From the NCBI GenBank assembly GCA_026545765.1, contig CM048842.1:24082667-24146666 (forward strand): a stretch of DNA of 64,000 bases, written 5' to 3'. Of the stretch, positions 33,974 to 46,000 are shown one piece after another; position 1 is the first letter of the stretch; every line of letters starts with the position of its first letter. The notes under the pieces were generated by a model that was not told where the DNA came from, did not search any database, and saw nothing but the letters and a program-made list of their open reading frames with translations. Both the position numbers and the translations under genes were made by a program. Source of the DNA: Plantago major. Its lineage: Eukaryota; Streptophyta; Magnoliopsida; Lamiales; Plantaginaceae.

Positions 33974-35180
33974 TGTTGGTCCAGATAATGGAAAAGTAAA
34001 AGATGGGGGGGGGGGTGAATAGTCTTTTCAAACTTTTGTCAATCACACAGTTTCTCAAATATCTTCACAGATATCTGATACTTAAATTCAGAGAGCGGAA
34101 GTCTTTTGTGATAAGTGCACGTGATGAGCAAGCTATAAATGTGTAAGTACTCAGCAAGTAAATATAGCAATAAGTAAAGTACAGTAAGCAAATGACACAT
34201 AGCTTTATATTGGTATCTGAGGGTGGCGTAATCCCCCAACTAATCCACTCGCCCTTTCTCAGGACTTGAATATACTAAGATAAGATAATGAGTTCCCCAT
34301 ACAAAATCCTATCTCTTGATCCCTTTTACACTAGGTTCCCAACCAAGTGTTCCCCCTGAGCTATTCCCTAGCTATCTCAGCTATACCCAGTAACCTTTGA
34401 GTTGTTCCTTAGTTTCCCAAACTAAGTACTTCCTATGCTCAACACCTATTGGTGTTGGTTAAAGTAGTTTGTCAGGTGAGCTTTCTTTATAACTTTTTCA
34501 GTTATGTTTCAGAGAGCTCTTAGAATCAATCTTCCTTAGTACTCTTCACAGTGTATGGGAAGTTGTTCTTTACTGACCCAAGTCTTTTTTGCATGTTCAA
34601 GAGAATGAATCTCAGATATCAGGCGCAACTTAATCTTTGGATTCAACTCTTTCACAGTGAACAATGCTTGTTAAGGATCAGGACACTTAGAACTTTTGTG
34701 CTACTTAGAATTCAAGAGCTTTAGTCTCAACAGAAATCTAGAGAGTAAGTAGGTTGAAGGCTTGTATGTTTGAGTATGAGTTGTGTTCAGTGAAGTTCAA
34801 GGTGTGTCTTCAAGCATTCTAAGTGGTGATATTTATAGTTGATTTTCAAGCCATTTGAATAGTATCCGTTAGGCTTCTTTGAAATTCAAACTTTTGATAT
34901 CTGAAAATAGTACTGCAGTGAGCTTTGTCTCTTTTCAGAGATTTCCTCTTTTGTTCAGACATCTCTGTCTGCGTAATTAATGCACTGTACTATTTTTGTC
35001 TAGTAGTCTCAACGGATAAGTGCAAGGTATCCGAGCTTTGCCACACTCCTGTCTCAGTAACCTTTACTCCTAAGATATCTATTAGGAAACTTGTTCTTTG
35101 AAAACACTTGTTTATTTAAGGTATCTGGAAAGAGATTTCTGAGGAGACATGTCTCCTTAGTCTTCAGCAATCTTGTGCAG

Positions 35181-37224
35181 CTTAACACCCCGGTTTTTAT
35201 TTACCCGATTTAAGAGGAATTAAAACGGTTTTAGACGATTTGGGCTAAGTTTAGAAGGAATTAATTAAAAGGCCCAAGTCTTTCTTTGAACCCGGCCCAT
35301 TATTTTTCTAAACCTACTTTAACAAGAAAAACCCTCAGTCGAATGATTCATGTTTTTACAAGACGAAGATGTCAAGAAAGAAACAAAGAAAGTTCAATTT
35401 TCGCGCGTATGTTTCTGGTCAGCGCAACCTTTTTCTAAAATCAATTGCCGGTTCGTTAACCGTCGGATGTAGCTGAAATTTGAAGAGAAGATTACTAACA
35501 GATCATTCTAAACGTTCACCGGACGGATCAACGTTTTGATAGTTGAGTCATCCGTAATTGTCTGTAGAACAGAAGCCCTTCTATTCTTCGGTTACCAGCC
35601 TACATCTCCGTCAACCTAAGGCAAGTGAAGTTTTAGGAAAACTTATTTGTTTATGCAAGATTACATGTTTTGATTGATCGTATCATCTATGCTATGAATT
35701 TATTTTGTGTTAAGCCATGGAACTGTTGCTAAATTGTGATTTGTCGCTGAACTTGTCATTCAACCATGATTATCGATCGAGATCACCGTGTAGCTAACTT
35801 ATGTGTGTATGTACGCAGCTGACTTGCATATTGAGCTCATGTCCTTTGATAGTATATTGTGTTTCAATAACTAGGTAGTTTTTAATTAATTATGCTTAAT
35901 CACAATTAAGCATTATGTTACAGAGATAGATGACTACTTTTGTCCGTTAGTGTGTACCCATTCTATGTGTGTGAAATTCATATACATCAACTTAGAAATT
36001 AGTACTTTTATGTTGATTGACCAAGTACTGTTGTATGTATGTTTCCTGTTTCTCTATGCTTTTTATGTAAATGAGTCTTACTTGTTGTAGCTATTGATTA
36101 TCGAACATAAGAATTATTCTAACCTTAGAACTTTTAAATGTAAAGTTAACTGTAGCAAGCACGTTTGCTTAAAAGATTGGAATAACTTCACAAGCTTCCT
36201 GGCTTGTTTTTAGTATTTTCCTAATTATTGAAGAATAATGCAAGACACTTTCTAAAAAGTTAACTGGATGAATGATTGAAGAACGAATAAAGAAGGATGG
36301 CTAGGTGTCTCTGTTGGATATACACCTCTAATGATTGAGCTGCGGCGTATAACGTATGTTGCTACGGTGAGCACACACATGTGAGCTGAGGCGAAAGCCT
36401 ATGCGTATTACGTATACTGCTACGGTGAGTATACACAAGAGAGCCAATGCGTATAACGTATGTTTCTACGGTGAGCATACACGTATATCCAATATGAGGC
36501 GAAGCTTACCTAGACACCTTAATCAAGAATGAAGTATAAAGTGATTCTAGCTAAAGTCAAGAAAAGAGCTTGAATCAAAAGAATGTCTAAAGTGATTCTA
36601 GCTAAAGCCAAGAAAAGAGCTTGAATCAAAAGAACGCTTCTAATGAATGGCAAGGAATGAATACTCAAGTCCAATGTTTAATGTCACGATTTGAAGTAAA
36701 GAATAAAGAAGACAACTTCCAATGAATGGACAAAGAGTCGACGATGGATATTATCGATGTATAATGTTGTGATTGCATCTTATATATGATGTATGTTTTG
36801 ATCATTTTATATTAATGTTTATTATGAATATGCACAATGTGATTTCTAGGGAACGAATGTGCTATGTGTTTAGTATGGCTTGCTTGCGAGTACAAGTAGG
36901 TACTCACCCTTGCCCCCCTTTGAGCCTCAGGTAATGCAAGAGCTGGAGTGGATGGGGACCGAGCTTGATGTTGATTCAGTACACCCATGTCAAGTTTAAG
37001 ATACTGTTTTAAATTTCAAGATTTAAACTGTTATGTTATTTCCGCTGCAAAAGTCAATGTTTTAGTCAATGAATGCTATATTTATTGTTCTCAACGCTCC
37101 GTTCGTCAAGTACGAACTAGTTTCAAAGTTTTAAATGACCACCAATTTTAAAGTGTGCGGTTTTAGACGCACTAGCACGCTCTGATAATTACTCATTTTT
37201 GTTTTAAAAGAGCGGGGCGTTACA
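35181..37224 (+). repeat. 5' LTR of element N1
   Basis: It starts (CT)TAACACCCCGG and ends GGGGCGTTACA, inverted ends typical of many plant LTR elements. Inside are three roughly 60-bp units with the word ACGTAT...CTACGGTGAGYATACAC (about 36340-36490) and two 48-bp units beginning GTGATTCTAGCTAAAG (about 36540-36635). Confidence 0.88.
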
Positions 37225-37226
37225 GC

Positions 37227-37238
37227 TGGTATCAGAGC
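37227..37238 (+). promoter_or_regulatory. Primer binding site, initiator tRNA-Met, element N1
   Basis: TGGTATCAGAGC, an exact match to the complement of the plant initiator tRNA-Met 3' end, two bases after the 5' LTR. Confidence 0.92.
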
Positions 37239-37449
37239 CCAAGGTTTTAAACACGATACCTTGGGCATTCTTTTCAATTAAAAACTTTTAAAGAAAAATG
37301 TCATTTTATGATGTTCATATGGGTTTTGAGTATTGAATCAAGGTTTATCGATTCCCTCCACTTCGGTAAGTCTTCTAAGTGTGAGCTATCTTCTCATGAT
37401 AATGCTTTAGTTCGCAACTTTAACAGATTAGCAACACATAGCTTCTCAT

Positions 37450-38413
37450 TCAAAATGAGTTCTCCATTAGTCCTATCCTCTTGTACCATCCGTTGAACAT
37501 TTCTAGATCACCTCTAGCCTGCATAATACGATGTTCCAGCTGATTAAACTCCTTGCTCCAACCTCTCATAGCAGGTTGCAAAAGTCTCAACTTTTGCCAC
37601 ACAGTAAACATAGGCCTGCCAAAGTATAGGCTGAGACCAAATAGCATGTATAGTCTCTAGAAAATTCACCTTATAAGCGACACAATTCATGAATTTAAAC
37701 AAACTATTACGTCTTGGAACAACAGCTTGCTGAAAATCCACAAACAAGGGACAGTGATCCGAAATACCAGGTTCAAGTACTGCCACTTGTGTCCAAGGAA
37801 AGGACCGAAACCAGTCCAAATTACCCAAAGCCTAATCAATTTTAGAATAAATCATCCCTTGCGTATGCTTATTAGACCAAGTATACTCATTACCCACCAT
37901 GGGAATCTCACACAAACCCACTGCATCCATCATATGCTCCAAATCAATACACTCGCAAGCTTGGATAGGATTTTCCCCTATCCGATCAATAAGATGGAGC
38001 ACATTATTAAAATCACCAAGTAAAATCCACGACCCAACCACACCATTAGCCAGTTGCATTATATCATCCCACAACATATTCCTTTCATTCAATTGGTTAT
38101 GCCCATAAATAACAGTAAGAGTGAAAGAAATATTGTCATCCTTGCTTTTCACCAAACAATGAATAAACTGATCAGAGGCTCCAAGTAACTGAACATCAAC
38201 CCCCAAGTAACTGAACATCAACCTTTACACTATCCCATAGCAACCAGATATGACCATTACCATGATACAAATAATTATCCAGAAATGACCAGTTCCTTCA
38301 CATACGACTTCAAATCCTAATCGCATTTTTTTTAACCCTAGTTTCAAAAAGAGCAGCAATACACACTCGTATTTTGTGGAGGTAGGAGCCAGCCTCCAAG
38401 TGCTTCGCCGCAT
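37450..38413 (-). pseudogene. LINE ORF2 fragment: endonuclease domain
   Basis: Minus-strand frames 38221-37832 and 37828-37544 encode the apurinic-like endonuclease of L1: TVIYGHNQLNERNMLWDDI, then SWILLGDFNNVLHLIDRIG, an EYTWSNK...YSKID segment and EPGISDHCPL. A piece down to 37450 matches the linker (VWQKLRLLQP). These are equivalents of the intact-length LINE at 59000-59760. Frameshifts and stops separate the pieces; the reverse transcriptase never follows. The enzyme would nick target DNA for priming; this copy cannot. Confidence 0.8.
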
Positions 38414-39104
38414 TATTCATGCCCCTCACATTCCAAGCAACAATCATGGAACCTTTTCTCTGTCACCTACTAAGCAGTTACCAACTGGCAGTGATTGAAA
38501 CCCATTTCCCAATTTTACCTCCAATTTTCCACGCTGATTAGCAGAACCAAAAGCCTCCATATGAACAATATTTTGTTCTTTACTACCCTGCTCCCTTTGT
38601 TTCCAATGCCGCACTTCAGTCCAATCCTCAGTTTCATTAATCTTTTGCTACCCAGCCTTGATTTGGTCCAATTAACTAACCACCGCAATACCACGATTCC
38701 CCCCAGCGGTAGAACCACATGCTGATTCACCCGGTAACACCATATTATTAACCTCAGTATCTCTAGGACGCCAAGCCTGCTGCTTCTTCGGCCGAGCCAA
38801 CCCATGCTGTGGATTAACTTTCCCAACCTGCTGTATAGGAGGCTCCCACTAAAAAACTACCTCTTGCGAATACGCACCCCCTTTCACATTTGCAATCTTC
38901 ACTTCCCTTACCAAAGGTCTAGTAATATCAATTTCCACAAGAACACGAACTATGACACCCGCAATTTCTTTGCCGTACACTCATACATAGAAATCCGGCG
39001 ACCAACCATACTCGCAATCTTACCTAAACTTTGTGTCCCCCCATAATCCCAAAGGCAACTGTGGCAACATAATCCAAACATGAGCCAATCTTAACATCTC
39101 CTTG

Positions 39105-39894
39105 TTAAAAAACAAAATCAATAGTCCAAGGAATCAACACCATTGGCATATTATAAATAATGTACGGGCCATTTTTACTCACAGCATCCATATCCTCCTG
39201 CGAAGAAAACTTCAGCAAAAAATAACCCTCCTCATTATAATAAATCCCAGGCATCGTCACAAAACTCCAGACCTTAGCTATGAACTGCCGAACCGAATTC
39301 ATAGATAAATCTTCACCAAAATTATACATAACCAGAGTATGAGCCCTGAATTTCACCCCAGGCGCAACATCTTCCTCCAAAATCCGCACCTCCACCAACC
39401 CATCCTTAACAACCGACGGAATAAATGGAATCTCCAAACTTTTATCCAGCACTCAATTCCCCCGAATCACATCAACCCAAGGAGTTTACGTCACCAAACT
39501 TCATCCTCACAAGGAGTTTCGCTGCTGAAACTTCATCCCTGCATCAAGAATGTACATATCGATGAATCACCCACCAAACATGAACCCCCAATCGGCAACC
39601 CAGATCGACGAATAGACATATCCGATGAATCATCAATCAAACGTGCCTCCTCTTCAACCATCGAAGAAAGAAAACCCCCGACCGGCATTTTGACCGGAGT
39701 AACAAAAACAGGCGGCGAAATCCCAGCTTTGATCCGACAGCAATCGACTCCTTTCTCGATTTCTCACCCAACATGCTCTTCCCCAACGCTTTACCCGTAA
39801 GCAAGATCTCCCTTCCCACCACCGGAGTAGTCGCCACTACCTCAGACGACGGCTGGCCACGACTTTTTGCCTTTTGCGGCATCGGAGAACACAC
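39105..39894 (-). pseudogene. LINE ORF1 fragment (DUF4283-type)
   Basis: 39452-39105 encodes the DUF4283 nucleic-acid-binding region (LVMYNFGEDLSMNSVRQFI, YFLLKFSSQEDMDAV, GPYIIYNMPMVL), closely like 58040-58240 of the other LINE. A basic N-terminal part starts at 39894 (MPQKAKSRGQ shortly after) in another frame. The zinc-knuckle part of ORF1 is not clearly preserved. In L1 elements this protein binds element RNA. Confidence 0.75.
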
Positions 39895-40163
39895 ACACTA
39901 AGTGTGAGTATCACCGCCCCCAGTACGGGAAGAAAGAACGAGAGAACAGATGTAGAGTGAGAAAGAGAGAGAAACCAGTTCAACATCATGATAATGCTTC
40001 GATGTATATGTTATTTGATAATGCAATGCATGGTCAATATCTTAAGTTGATTGCTTTGTACGCTAAGTTTTCTTCTACTCGTTGTGTCTTGAGTGTTTTT
40101 ATGGGATACTTGATTTTTTTTTTAAGTGAAGTGTTTGTGATTTTCGAGGAAAAAAATTCTTTT

Positions 40164-40176
40164 AAGGTGGGGAGGA
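40164..40176 (+). promoter_or_regulatory. Polypurine tract of element N1
   Basis: AAGGTGGGGAGGA ends exactly where the 3' LTR (TGTAACACC) begins, as expected for the plus-strand primer. Confidence 0.8.
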
Positions 40177-42228
40177 TGTAACACCCCGGTTTTTTATTTA
40201 CCCGATTTAAGACGAATTAAAACGGTTTTAGACGATTTGGGCTAAGTTTCGAAGGAATTAAATAAAAGGCCCAAGTCTTTCATTGAACCCGGCCCATTAT
40301 TTTCCTAAACCTACTTTTAAAAGAAAAACCCTCAGTCGAATGATTCATGTTTTTACAAGACGAAGACGTCAAGAAAGAAACAAAGAAAGTTCAATTTTCG
40401 CGCGTAGTTTTCTGGTCAGCGCAACCTTTTTCTGAAATCAATTTCCGGTTCGTTAACCGTCGGATGTAGCTGATATTTGAAGAGAAGATTCCTAACAGAT
40501 CATTCTAAACGTTCACCAGACGGATCGACGTTTTGATATTTGAGTCATCCGTAATTGTCTGTAGAACAGAAGCCCTTCTATTCTTCGGTTACCAGCCTAC
40601 GTCTCCGTCAACCTAAGGCAAGTGAAGTTTTAGGAAAACTTATTTGTTTATGCAAGATTACATGTTTTGATTGATCGTATCATCTATGCTATGAATTTAT
40701 TTTGTGTTAAGCCATGGAACTGTTGCTAAATTGTGATTTGTCGCTGAACTTGTCATTCAACCATGATTATCGATCGAGATCACCGTGTAGCTAACTTATG
40801 TGTGTATGTACGCAGCTGACTTGCATTATTGAGCTCATGTCCTTTAATTGTATATTGTGTTTCAATAACTAGGTACTTGTTAATTAATTATGCTTAATCA
40901 CAATTAAGCATTATGTTACAGAGATAGATGACTACTTTTGTCCGTTAGTGTGTACCCATTCTATGTGTGTGAAATTCATATACATCAACTTAGAAATTAG
41001 TACTTTTATGTTGATTGACTAAGTACTGTTGTATGTATGTTTCCTGTTTCTCTATGCTTTTTATGTAAATGAGTCTTACTTGTTGTAGCTATTGATTATC
41101 GAACATAAGAATTATACTAACCTTAGAACTTTTAAATGTAAAGTTAACTGTAGCAAGCACGTTTGCTTAAAAGATTGGAATAACATCACAAGCTTCCTGG
41201 CTTGTTTTTAGTATTTTCCTAATTATTAAAGAATAATGCAAGACACTTTCTCAAAAGTTAACTGGATGAATGATTGAAAATAAAGAACTAATAAAGAAGG
41301 ATGGCTAGGTGTCTCTGTTGGATATACACCTCTAATGATTGAGCTGCGGCGTATAACGTATGTTGCTACGGTGAGCATACACATGTGAGCTGAGGCGAAA
41401 GCCGATGCGTATTACGTATACTGCTACGGTGAGTATACACAAGAGAGCCAATGCGTATAACGTATGTTGCTACGGTGAGCATACACGTATATCCAATATG
41501 AGGCGAAGCTTACCTAGACACCTTAATCAAGAATGAAGTATAAAGTGATTCTAGCTAAAGTCAAGAAAAGAGCTTGAATCAAAAGAATGTCTAAAGTGAT
41601 TCTAGCTAAAGCCAAGAAAAGAGCTTGAATCAAAAGAACGCTTCTAATGAATGGCAAGGAATGAATACTCAAGTCCAATGTTTAATGTCACGATTTGAAG
41701 TAAAGAATAAAGAAGACAACTTCCAATGAATGAACAAAGAATCGACGATGGATATTATCGATGTATAATGTTGTGATTGCATCTTATATATGATGTATGT
41801 TTTGATCATTTTATATTAATGTTTATTATGAATATGCACAATGTGATTTCTAGGGAACGAATGTGCTATGTGTTTAGTATGGCTTGCTTGCGAGTACAAG
41901 TAGGTACTCACCCTTGCCCCCCTTTGAGCCTCAGGTAATGCAAGAGCTGGAGTGGATCGGGACCGAGCTTGATGTTGATTCAGTACACCCATGTCAAGTT
42001 TAAGATACTGTTTTAGACTTCAAGATTTAAACTCTTATGTTATTTCTGCTGCAAAAGTCAATGTTTTAGTCAATGAATGCTCTATTTATTGTTCTCAACG
42101 CTCCGTTCGTCAAGTACGAACTAGTTTCAAAGTTTTAAATGACCACCAATTTTAATGTGTGCGTTTTTAGACGCACTAGCACGCTCTGATAATTACTCAT
42201 TTTTATTTTAAAAGAGCGGGGCGTTACA
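40177..42228 (+). repeat. 3' LTR of element N1
   Basis: 2052 bp, TGTAACACCCCGG to GGGGCGTTACA. It carries the same internal repeat arrays (about 41345-41490 and 41540-41640). Few differences from the 5' LTR are seen by eye, so N1 inserted relatively recently compared with its surroundings. Confidence 0.9.
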
Positions 42229-42461
42229 TTCTTGATCTTCAAAAATTGAGTTCTTTTGCTGGATGATTGCTTCTTGGTCTTCTTCAAAGGTATAAAAAAT
42301 TACATTCTGAGACCTAACATCCTATAAGATTTGCTAGACTAACATACTCAGTAAGCTTCCTCTTTTACAATGTTCAAGTGAACTAAGAGTACTTGTTACC
42401 TTTCTGAGCTAAGATATGTCATTGAGGTTGCTGATCAAAATCTAAATAGATATTCCTAACA

Positions 42462-42476
42462 AATTTCCCCCTTTTT
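42462..42476 (-). promoter_or_regulatory. Polypurine tract of M1
   Basis: On the minus strand AAAAAGGGGGAAATT abuts the LTR start at 42461. The same tract is at 51662-51676 in M2. It fixes the orientation of these LTRs. Confidence 0.8.
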
Positions 42477-43749
42477 GATCAGTCAACCATGACTATCTGA
42501 AAACCTAACATGACATGGATGAGGAAACAATCTAACACTTCAACTTTTCTTATGATCTTTTTAATTCATGTATTTAAGTGCAGAATGTAAACATTAACCA
42601 AATCACAAGGTGTGATCTTTGCTGACAAGTTGTCTTTTATAGATTGATATCTGAGAGTATGTTCATCATATAAATTACAATTAAGATTAGAGATAACTTT
42701 TTTAAAAATATTACAAAAAGGTACAGCCTGCAAGATACAAAATACATTGTTAATTAAAGAGATCAATAAGAGTAACCAAGCTCCAAGTGAACATTCTAAT
42801 TAACAAGTCTTCAAGTCTTCAGTAGGCAAGTTGATCAATCTGCAAATTTCCTATCCCCAAATCTTCTTATGTCGTCTGAGTATTCATAGAGCAATGTCCT
42901 GACTATCATCTTAGTGTTTCTTGCAATGTTACAGACTTCTCTGTATGATTTGGTAGGATTCTTCTTCACAAAGTGTTTGATCCACAAACACTTCCCCCAT
43001 TTCCAGGCATGCTCAATTTTGATATCTGAGAGTTTGAAGTATTCATATATGATCTTCAAATATTTGATGTCACCCTTGTATTGTTCTTCAGTCATGTAGA
43101 ATGACTAATAGGGTTCCACAGTAAGCCTTAGCCTTGTGCCTGTCCCAGTTAGGTTTGGATCTTGTGCACATCATCAGGTTTACCATAAGGACATTCTTCA
43201 GCCAGTTCTTTTCTCATTGCCTTTTGTATGGTTATGACTTCAAAATCTAACCAATTTTTTACATGATCAGGATTGATCAAGATAGGCTTGTCCTTTCTCC
43301 ATGCTTGTAGTTGCAGAAGGATTGGTATTGGAAGTCCCCCATCATTTACCAGTAGATTCATGAGTTCCAATATCCATTATCCATTCCTCTGATGAATGCA
43401 TCTGTAGACATGAGGATCATCATCAAGTTTCACATACTCAATTCTGGCTTCTTCTGGCCTGAGTTGTGGTTGACTTCTTCTCTTTTAAGCTCTTAGTCTG
43501 TTCCTCCTTTGTCTTGAGTTTTCTCTTGGGGGTTGTTGCTTGAAGAACCTTTCTGTATAGACTTGGTGTTTCCATAAGGTATTTTAGTTGTCAATGGAAC
43601 TGCAGCTATTGGCTTAGATGGGCTATCATCCCTTCATCTTTTTCTGTGAAGAGGAGCTTCATCATCATCAGTCTCCTCATCATCATCATCCTCAATTTTA
43701 GTGGGAGATTTACAACCCTTGTCATTGCCAAAAGGTTTGATGATCTGAC

Positions 43750-43819
43750 CTCCTCCTTCTTCTTCTCCTCCTCCTCCTCCTCCTCCTCCTCCTCCTCCTC
43801 TTCTTCTTCTTCTTCTTCA
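43750..43819. repeat. CTC/CTT microsatellite coding a glutamate run in ORF3
   Basis: Uninterrupted CTC then CTT triplets; on the minus strand they read as GAG/GAA, a poly-Glu tract of ORF3. It borders the left arm of the inverted duplication. Confidence 0.9.
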
Positions 43820-44078
43820 GAATCTTTAGAATGTTTTGTACAACTTCTTGATCGGTTAAACATGACTAAGGGGGAAAGTTCTCAGTGAGGAAGAGGAAAC
43901 AACAAAAGAAAGAGAACTGAGCCACCACTCAGAATCAATGAGCCCCCTAGTGAAAGTCTGCAGATTGTACCCACTACTCAGCAACCTCCTGCACAAGGAG
44001 TAGTCACAAGGGCCAGATCTCAGAAACCTCCATGGGAAACCAAGGCCCCAAGGAGAAGAAAATATAGAGGGAATGAAG

Positions 44079-44110
<32 letters not shown>

Positions 44111-44470
44111 GAAGAAGAAAATACAGAGGGAATGATGATGAATTCTTCTTCTTCTTCTTCTTCTTCTTCTTCTTCTTCTTCTTCTTCTTCTTCTTCTTCT
44201 TCTTCTTCTTCATCAACATCATCATTCCCTCTGTATTTTCTTTTCCTTGGGGCCTTGGTATCCCATGGAGGTTTTTGAGATCTGTCCCTTGTGACTACTC
44301 CTTGTGCAGGAGGTTGCTGAGTAGTGGGCACAATCTGTAGACTTTGACTAGAGGGCTCATTGATTCTGAGTGGTGGCTCAGTTCTCTTTGTTTTGTTGTT
44401 TCCTCTTCCTCTCTGAGAACTTTCACCCTTAGTCATGTTTGACTGATCAAGAAGTTATACAAAAGATTCT
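43817..44470. repeat. Large inverted duplication around GAA/TTC repeats
   Basis: The left arm (about 43817-44140) and right arm (about 44205-44470) are reverse complements of each other with scattered differences. Landmarks: CATGACTAAGGG at 43860 against CCCTTAGTCATG at 44425; CTCAGAATCAATGAG at 43930 against CTCATTGATTCTGAG at 44358. (GAA)n occupies 44073-44116 and (TTC)n 44143-44211 at the centre. A single strand could fold into a hairpin of about 300 bp. Confidence 0.85.
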
Positions 44471-45872
44471 GATAGAGATTCAAAATTCTTTTGTAGTGCA
44501 TTGTATGCAGCTACCAGTTGCTGCAATTAAGCTCTTAGCTCCTGATTTTGTTTGATAATGCCCTTGTCTTTGTGTGTGAGGTGAGCAATGGATTCTCTAG
44601 TGGAATCTACCTTTCCAGAGGCATAAATTGCTTAATTCAGGGCTTTTTGGGTTAGGTTATTGTCATCTCCCTTACCATGCCTAGATCTCTCTGAGCAATG
44701 ACCAGGCTGGTTGTTCTCTGAGTGAGTAGCTCTGTGAACTTTTTTAGTTCCTCAGGGACAGATGCAATTACTTCTTAATTTTGATTTTTTAACTCCTTGC
44801 GGAGTTCTATTATGACCTTGGATCTGTCCAACTGGTCAGTGGAGTGAACATTTGGCATCTTGCTGAAGCTTTGAGGAGCAATCAGCTTTCTTTTAATATG
44901 TGAAACCACCATATGCTCATCTGGGTGGTCTGCCAATTTGTTAGTTTCTGAGTCATCAGACCCATCACTCCAGTTATCTTCATCCTCTAGGGCTTCTTCT
45001 TCACCATCTGCAAACCTAGCAACCATCTCAGAGATAGGCTTCTTTCCTTTCAGTGAGGAGGTGGATGGTATTGATTTTGGTAATGCAGCCTCAGCATCAT
45101 GCCTGTCCTCAGATACTTGTACAACATCTATTTCCTAAGCAATTGCTTGGATAGCAAGCTGGAGTTTCTTTTGCTCAGCAAGGGCTTCTTCCTCCTTGTG
45201 AGTTAGTTTATCAATCTTGTAACGCCCCGAAAATTACACTACTTTTTAAAAACACATAGGCGATAAATAAATAACGAAATGACAATCAAAAAGCTTTGAG
45301 AAGCTAAAATTCTAACAATTGACTTGCGAAAGACACTATTTTCAAAAGTAGGGGCTAAAACTTCAAAAAATTCCAATTAAGTCCCCACTCTCACTCTAGT
45401 TGCAGAACGTCTATGATGAGTCGATTTTACATCGTCTCATTCGGTCTTTTACCGTCTTATTGTCATTCTCAAGTATAGGTCTTATGTGTTATATAAGTGT
45501 TTTGTTACGTTTTTGTGTTTTTTGTGTTTTGTAGGTGTTTGGTGAAAACACATTAAAACAAGGGCTAAACCAGTGCATGTAATGCATTAATGGAAGTATG
45601 AAAGTTTATGGACCTGAAAGTTCATTGAAAAAGGAGTTGATCGGTCGAACCAGAAGTGGATTCGGACTTCGGACGAATATTTTAGAGCCGTTTAAGTGAA
45701 AGCGCGCGAAATTCGAACTATGATGGAGCAGCTTTGGCATTTTGGCCATAACTTTTGATATTAATTCCGATTGACCTGATCTTAGTGTCCACGCGTAGAT
45801 ACGACCAAGAGCTACATCTTTGAAGAAGGAACCATCTCCATATTCCGACGTTTAGAGGACCAAAAACGGCCT

Positions 45873-46000
45873 GCGGACGCCAGCTCAATCTTGGCGGGCG
45901 CCAAACTCAATCTTTGTGGGCGCCATGAAGATTTGGCGGGCGCCAAACTCGTCGAGAACGAGTTGGCGGATGCCAGCTCCATTTTGGCGGGCGCCAACTC
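45873..46000. promoter_or_regulatory. GC-palindrome cluster in the element B LTR
   Basis: Repeated TTGGCGGGCGCCAA-type palindromes alternate with GGCGGAYGCCAGCTC, about 60-190 bp upstream of a TATATATAACC promoter element at 46060. A second copy is at 47749-47852 in the other LTR. The position matches that of the CCGCGG palindromes in A, C and D, but the core word differs. Confidence 0.55.

Larger units (their letters stand above)
37408..39985 (-). mobile_element. L1-type LINE fragment inserted in N1
   Basis: Minus-strand LINE flanked by the exact 14-bp direct repeat TCATGATAATGCTT (37394-37407 and 39986-39999), the probable target duplication. It contains an ORF1 region and the endonuclease part of ORF2 but no reverse transcriptase. 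The 3' part of a LINE is normally kept and the 5' part lost; here the 5' part is present and the 3' part is missing, and no poly(A) is visible. This points to a later deletion or an unusual integration. Confidence 0.75.
35181..42228 (+). mobile_element. Element N1: LTR retrotransposon with long LTRs and almost no interior
   Basis: LTRs at 35181-37224 and 40177-42228 (2044 and 2052 bp) are nearly identical. Without the LINE fragment the interior is only about 375 bp: initiator-Met primer site, short AT-rich text and a polypurine tract. No gag or pol, so it is a large-LTR non-autonomous element. The outer end of the 5' LTR has CT where the 3' LTR has TG, and a clean 5-bp target duplication is not visible (TGCAG before, TTCTT after). 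Confidence 0.85.
33974..42461 (-). mobile_element. SIRE-type 3' LTR (copy M1), split by element N1
   Basis: LTR pieces 33974-35180 and 42229-42461, about 1440 bp when N1 is left out. Minus-strand ends are TGTTAGG (42461 side) and ACCAACA (33974 side). A C-run near the ACCAACA end appears on the plus strand as ten G at about 34007. TATA box at 34830-34837 (minus). The 33974 side has no primer site and the other side has the polypurine tract, so it is a 3' LTR. Confidence 0.85.
42835..45217 (-). pseudogene. SIRE-type ORF3, C-terminal half, copy M1
   Basis: Minus strand, interrupted at 45217 by N2. Order: coiled coil and acidic linker (45217-44940), the conserved VVSHIKRKLIAPQSF region, the MTKGE-R/G-rich motif (near 44436), an E-rich block from GAA/TTC repeats, then an inverted duplicated piece (43817-44140). 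Finally comes a C-terminal module: GLPIPILLQLQAW, NWLDFEVI, ECPYGKPDDVH (43149-43370) and EEQYKGDIKYLKIIYEY, HAWKWGKCLW...FGDRKFAD (42835-43095). It stops about 360 bp before the polypurine tract. The module is alignable with M2 (52026-52560), with mostly conservative differences. Several frame breaks. Function unknown. Confidence 0.7.

Noticed and set aside
36340-36490. CRISPR-like direct repeats
   Set aside because: Three imperfect repeats of about 60 bp in a plant LTR; no regular spacers and the wrong kind of organism.
33974-42461. This LTR as the 3' LTR of the plus-strand SIRE gag-pol
   Set aside because: Its TATA box, C-run end and adjacent polypurine tract show minus-strand orientation, opposite to the pol on its left.
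43606-44225. Poly-Glu, poly-Ser and poly-Lys frames
   Set aside because: Frames created by GAA/TTC and CTC/CTT triplets on either strand. Only the minus-strand poly-Glu reading belongs to ORF3.
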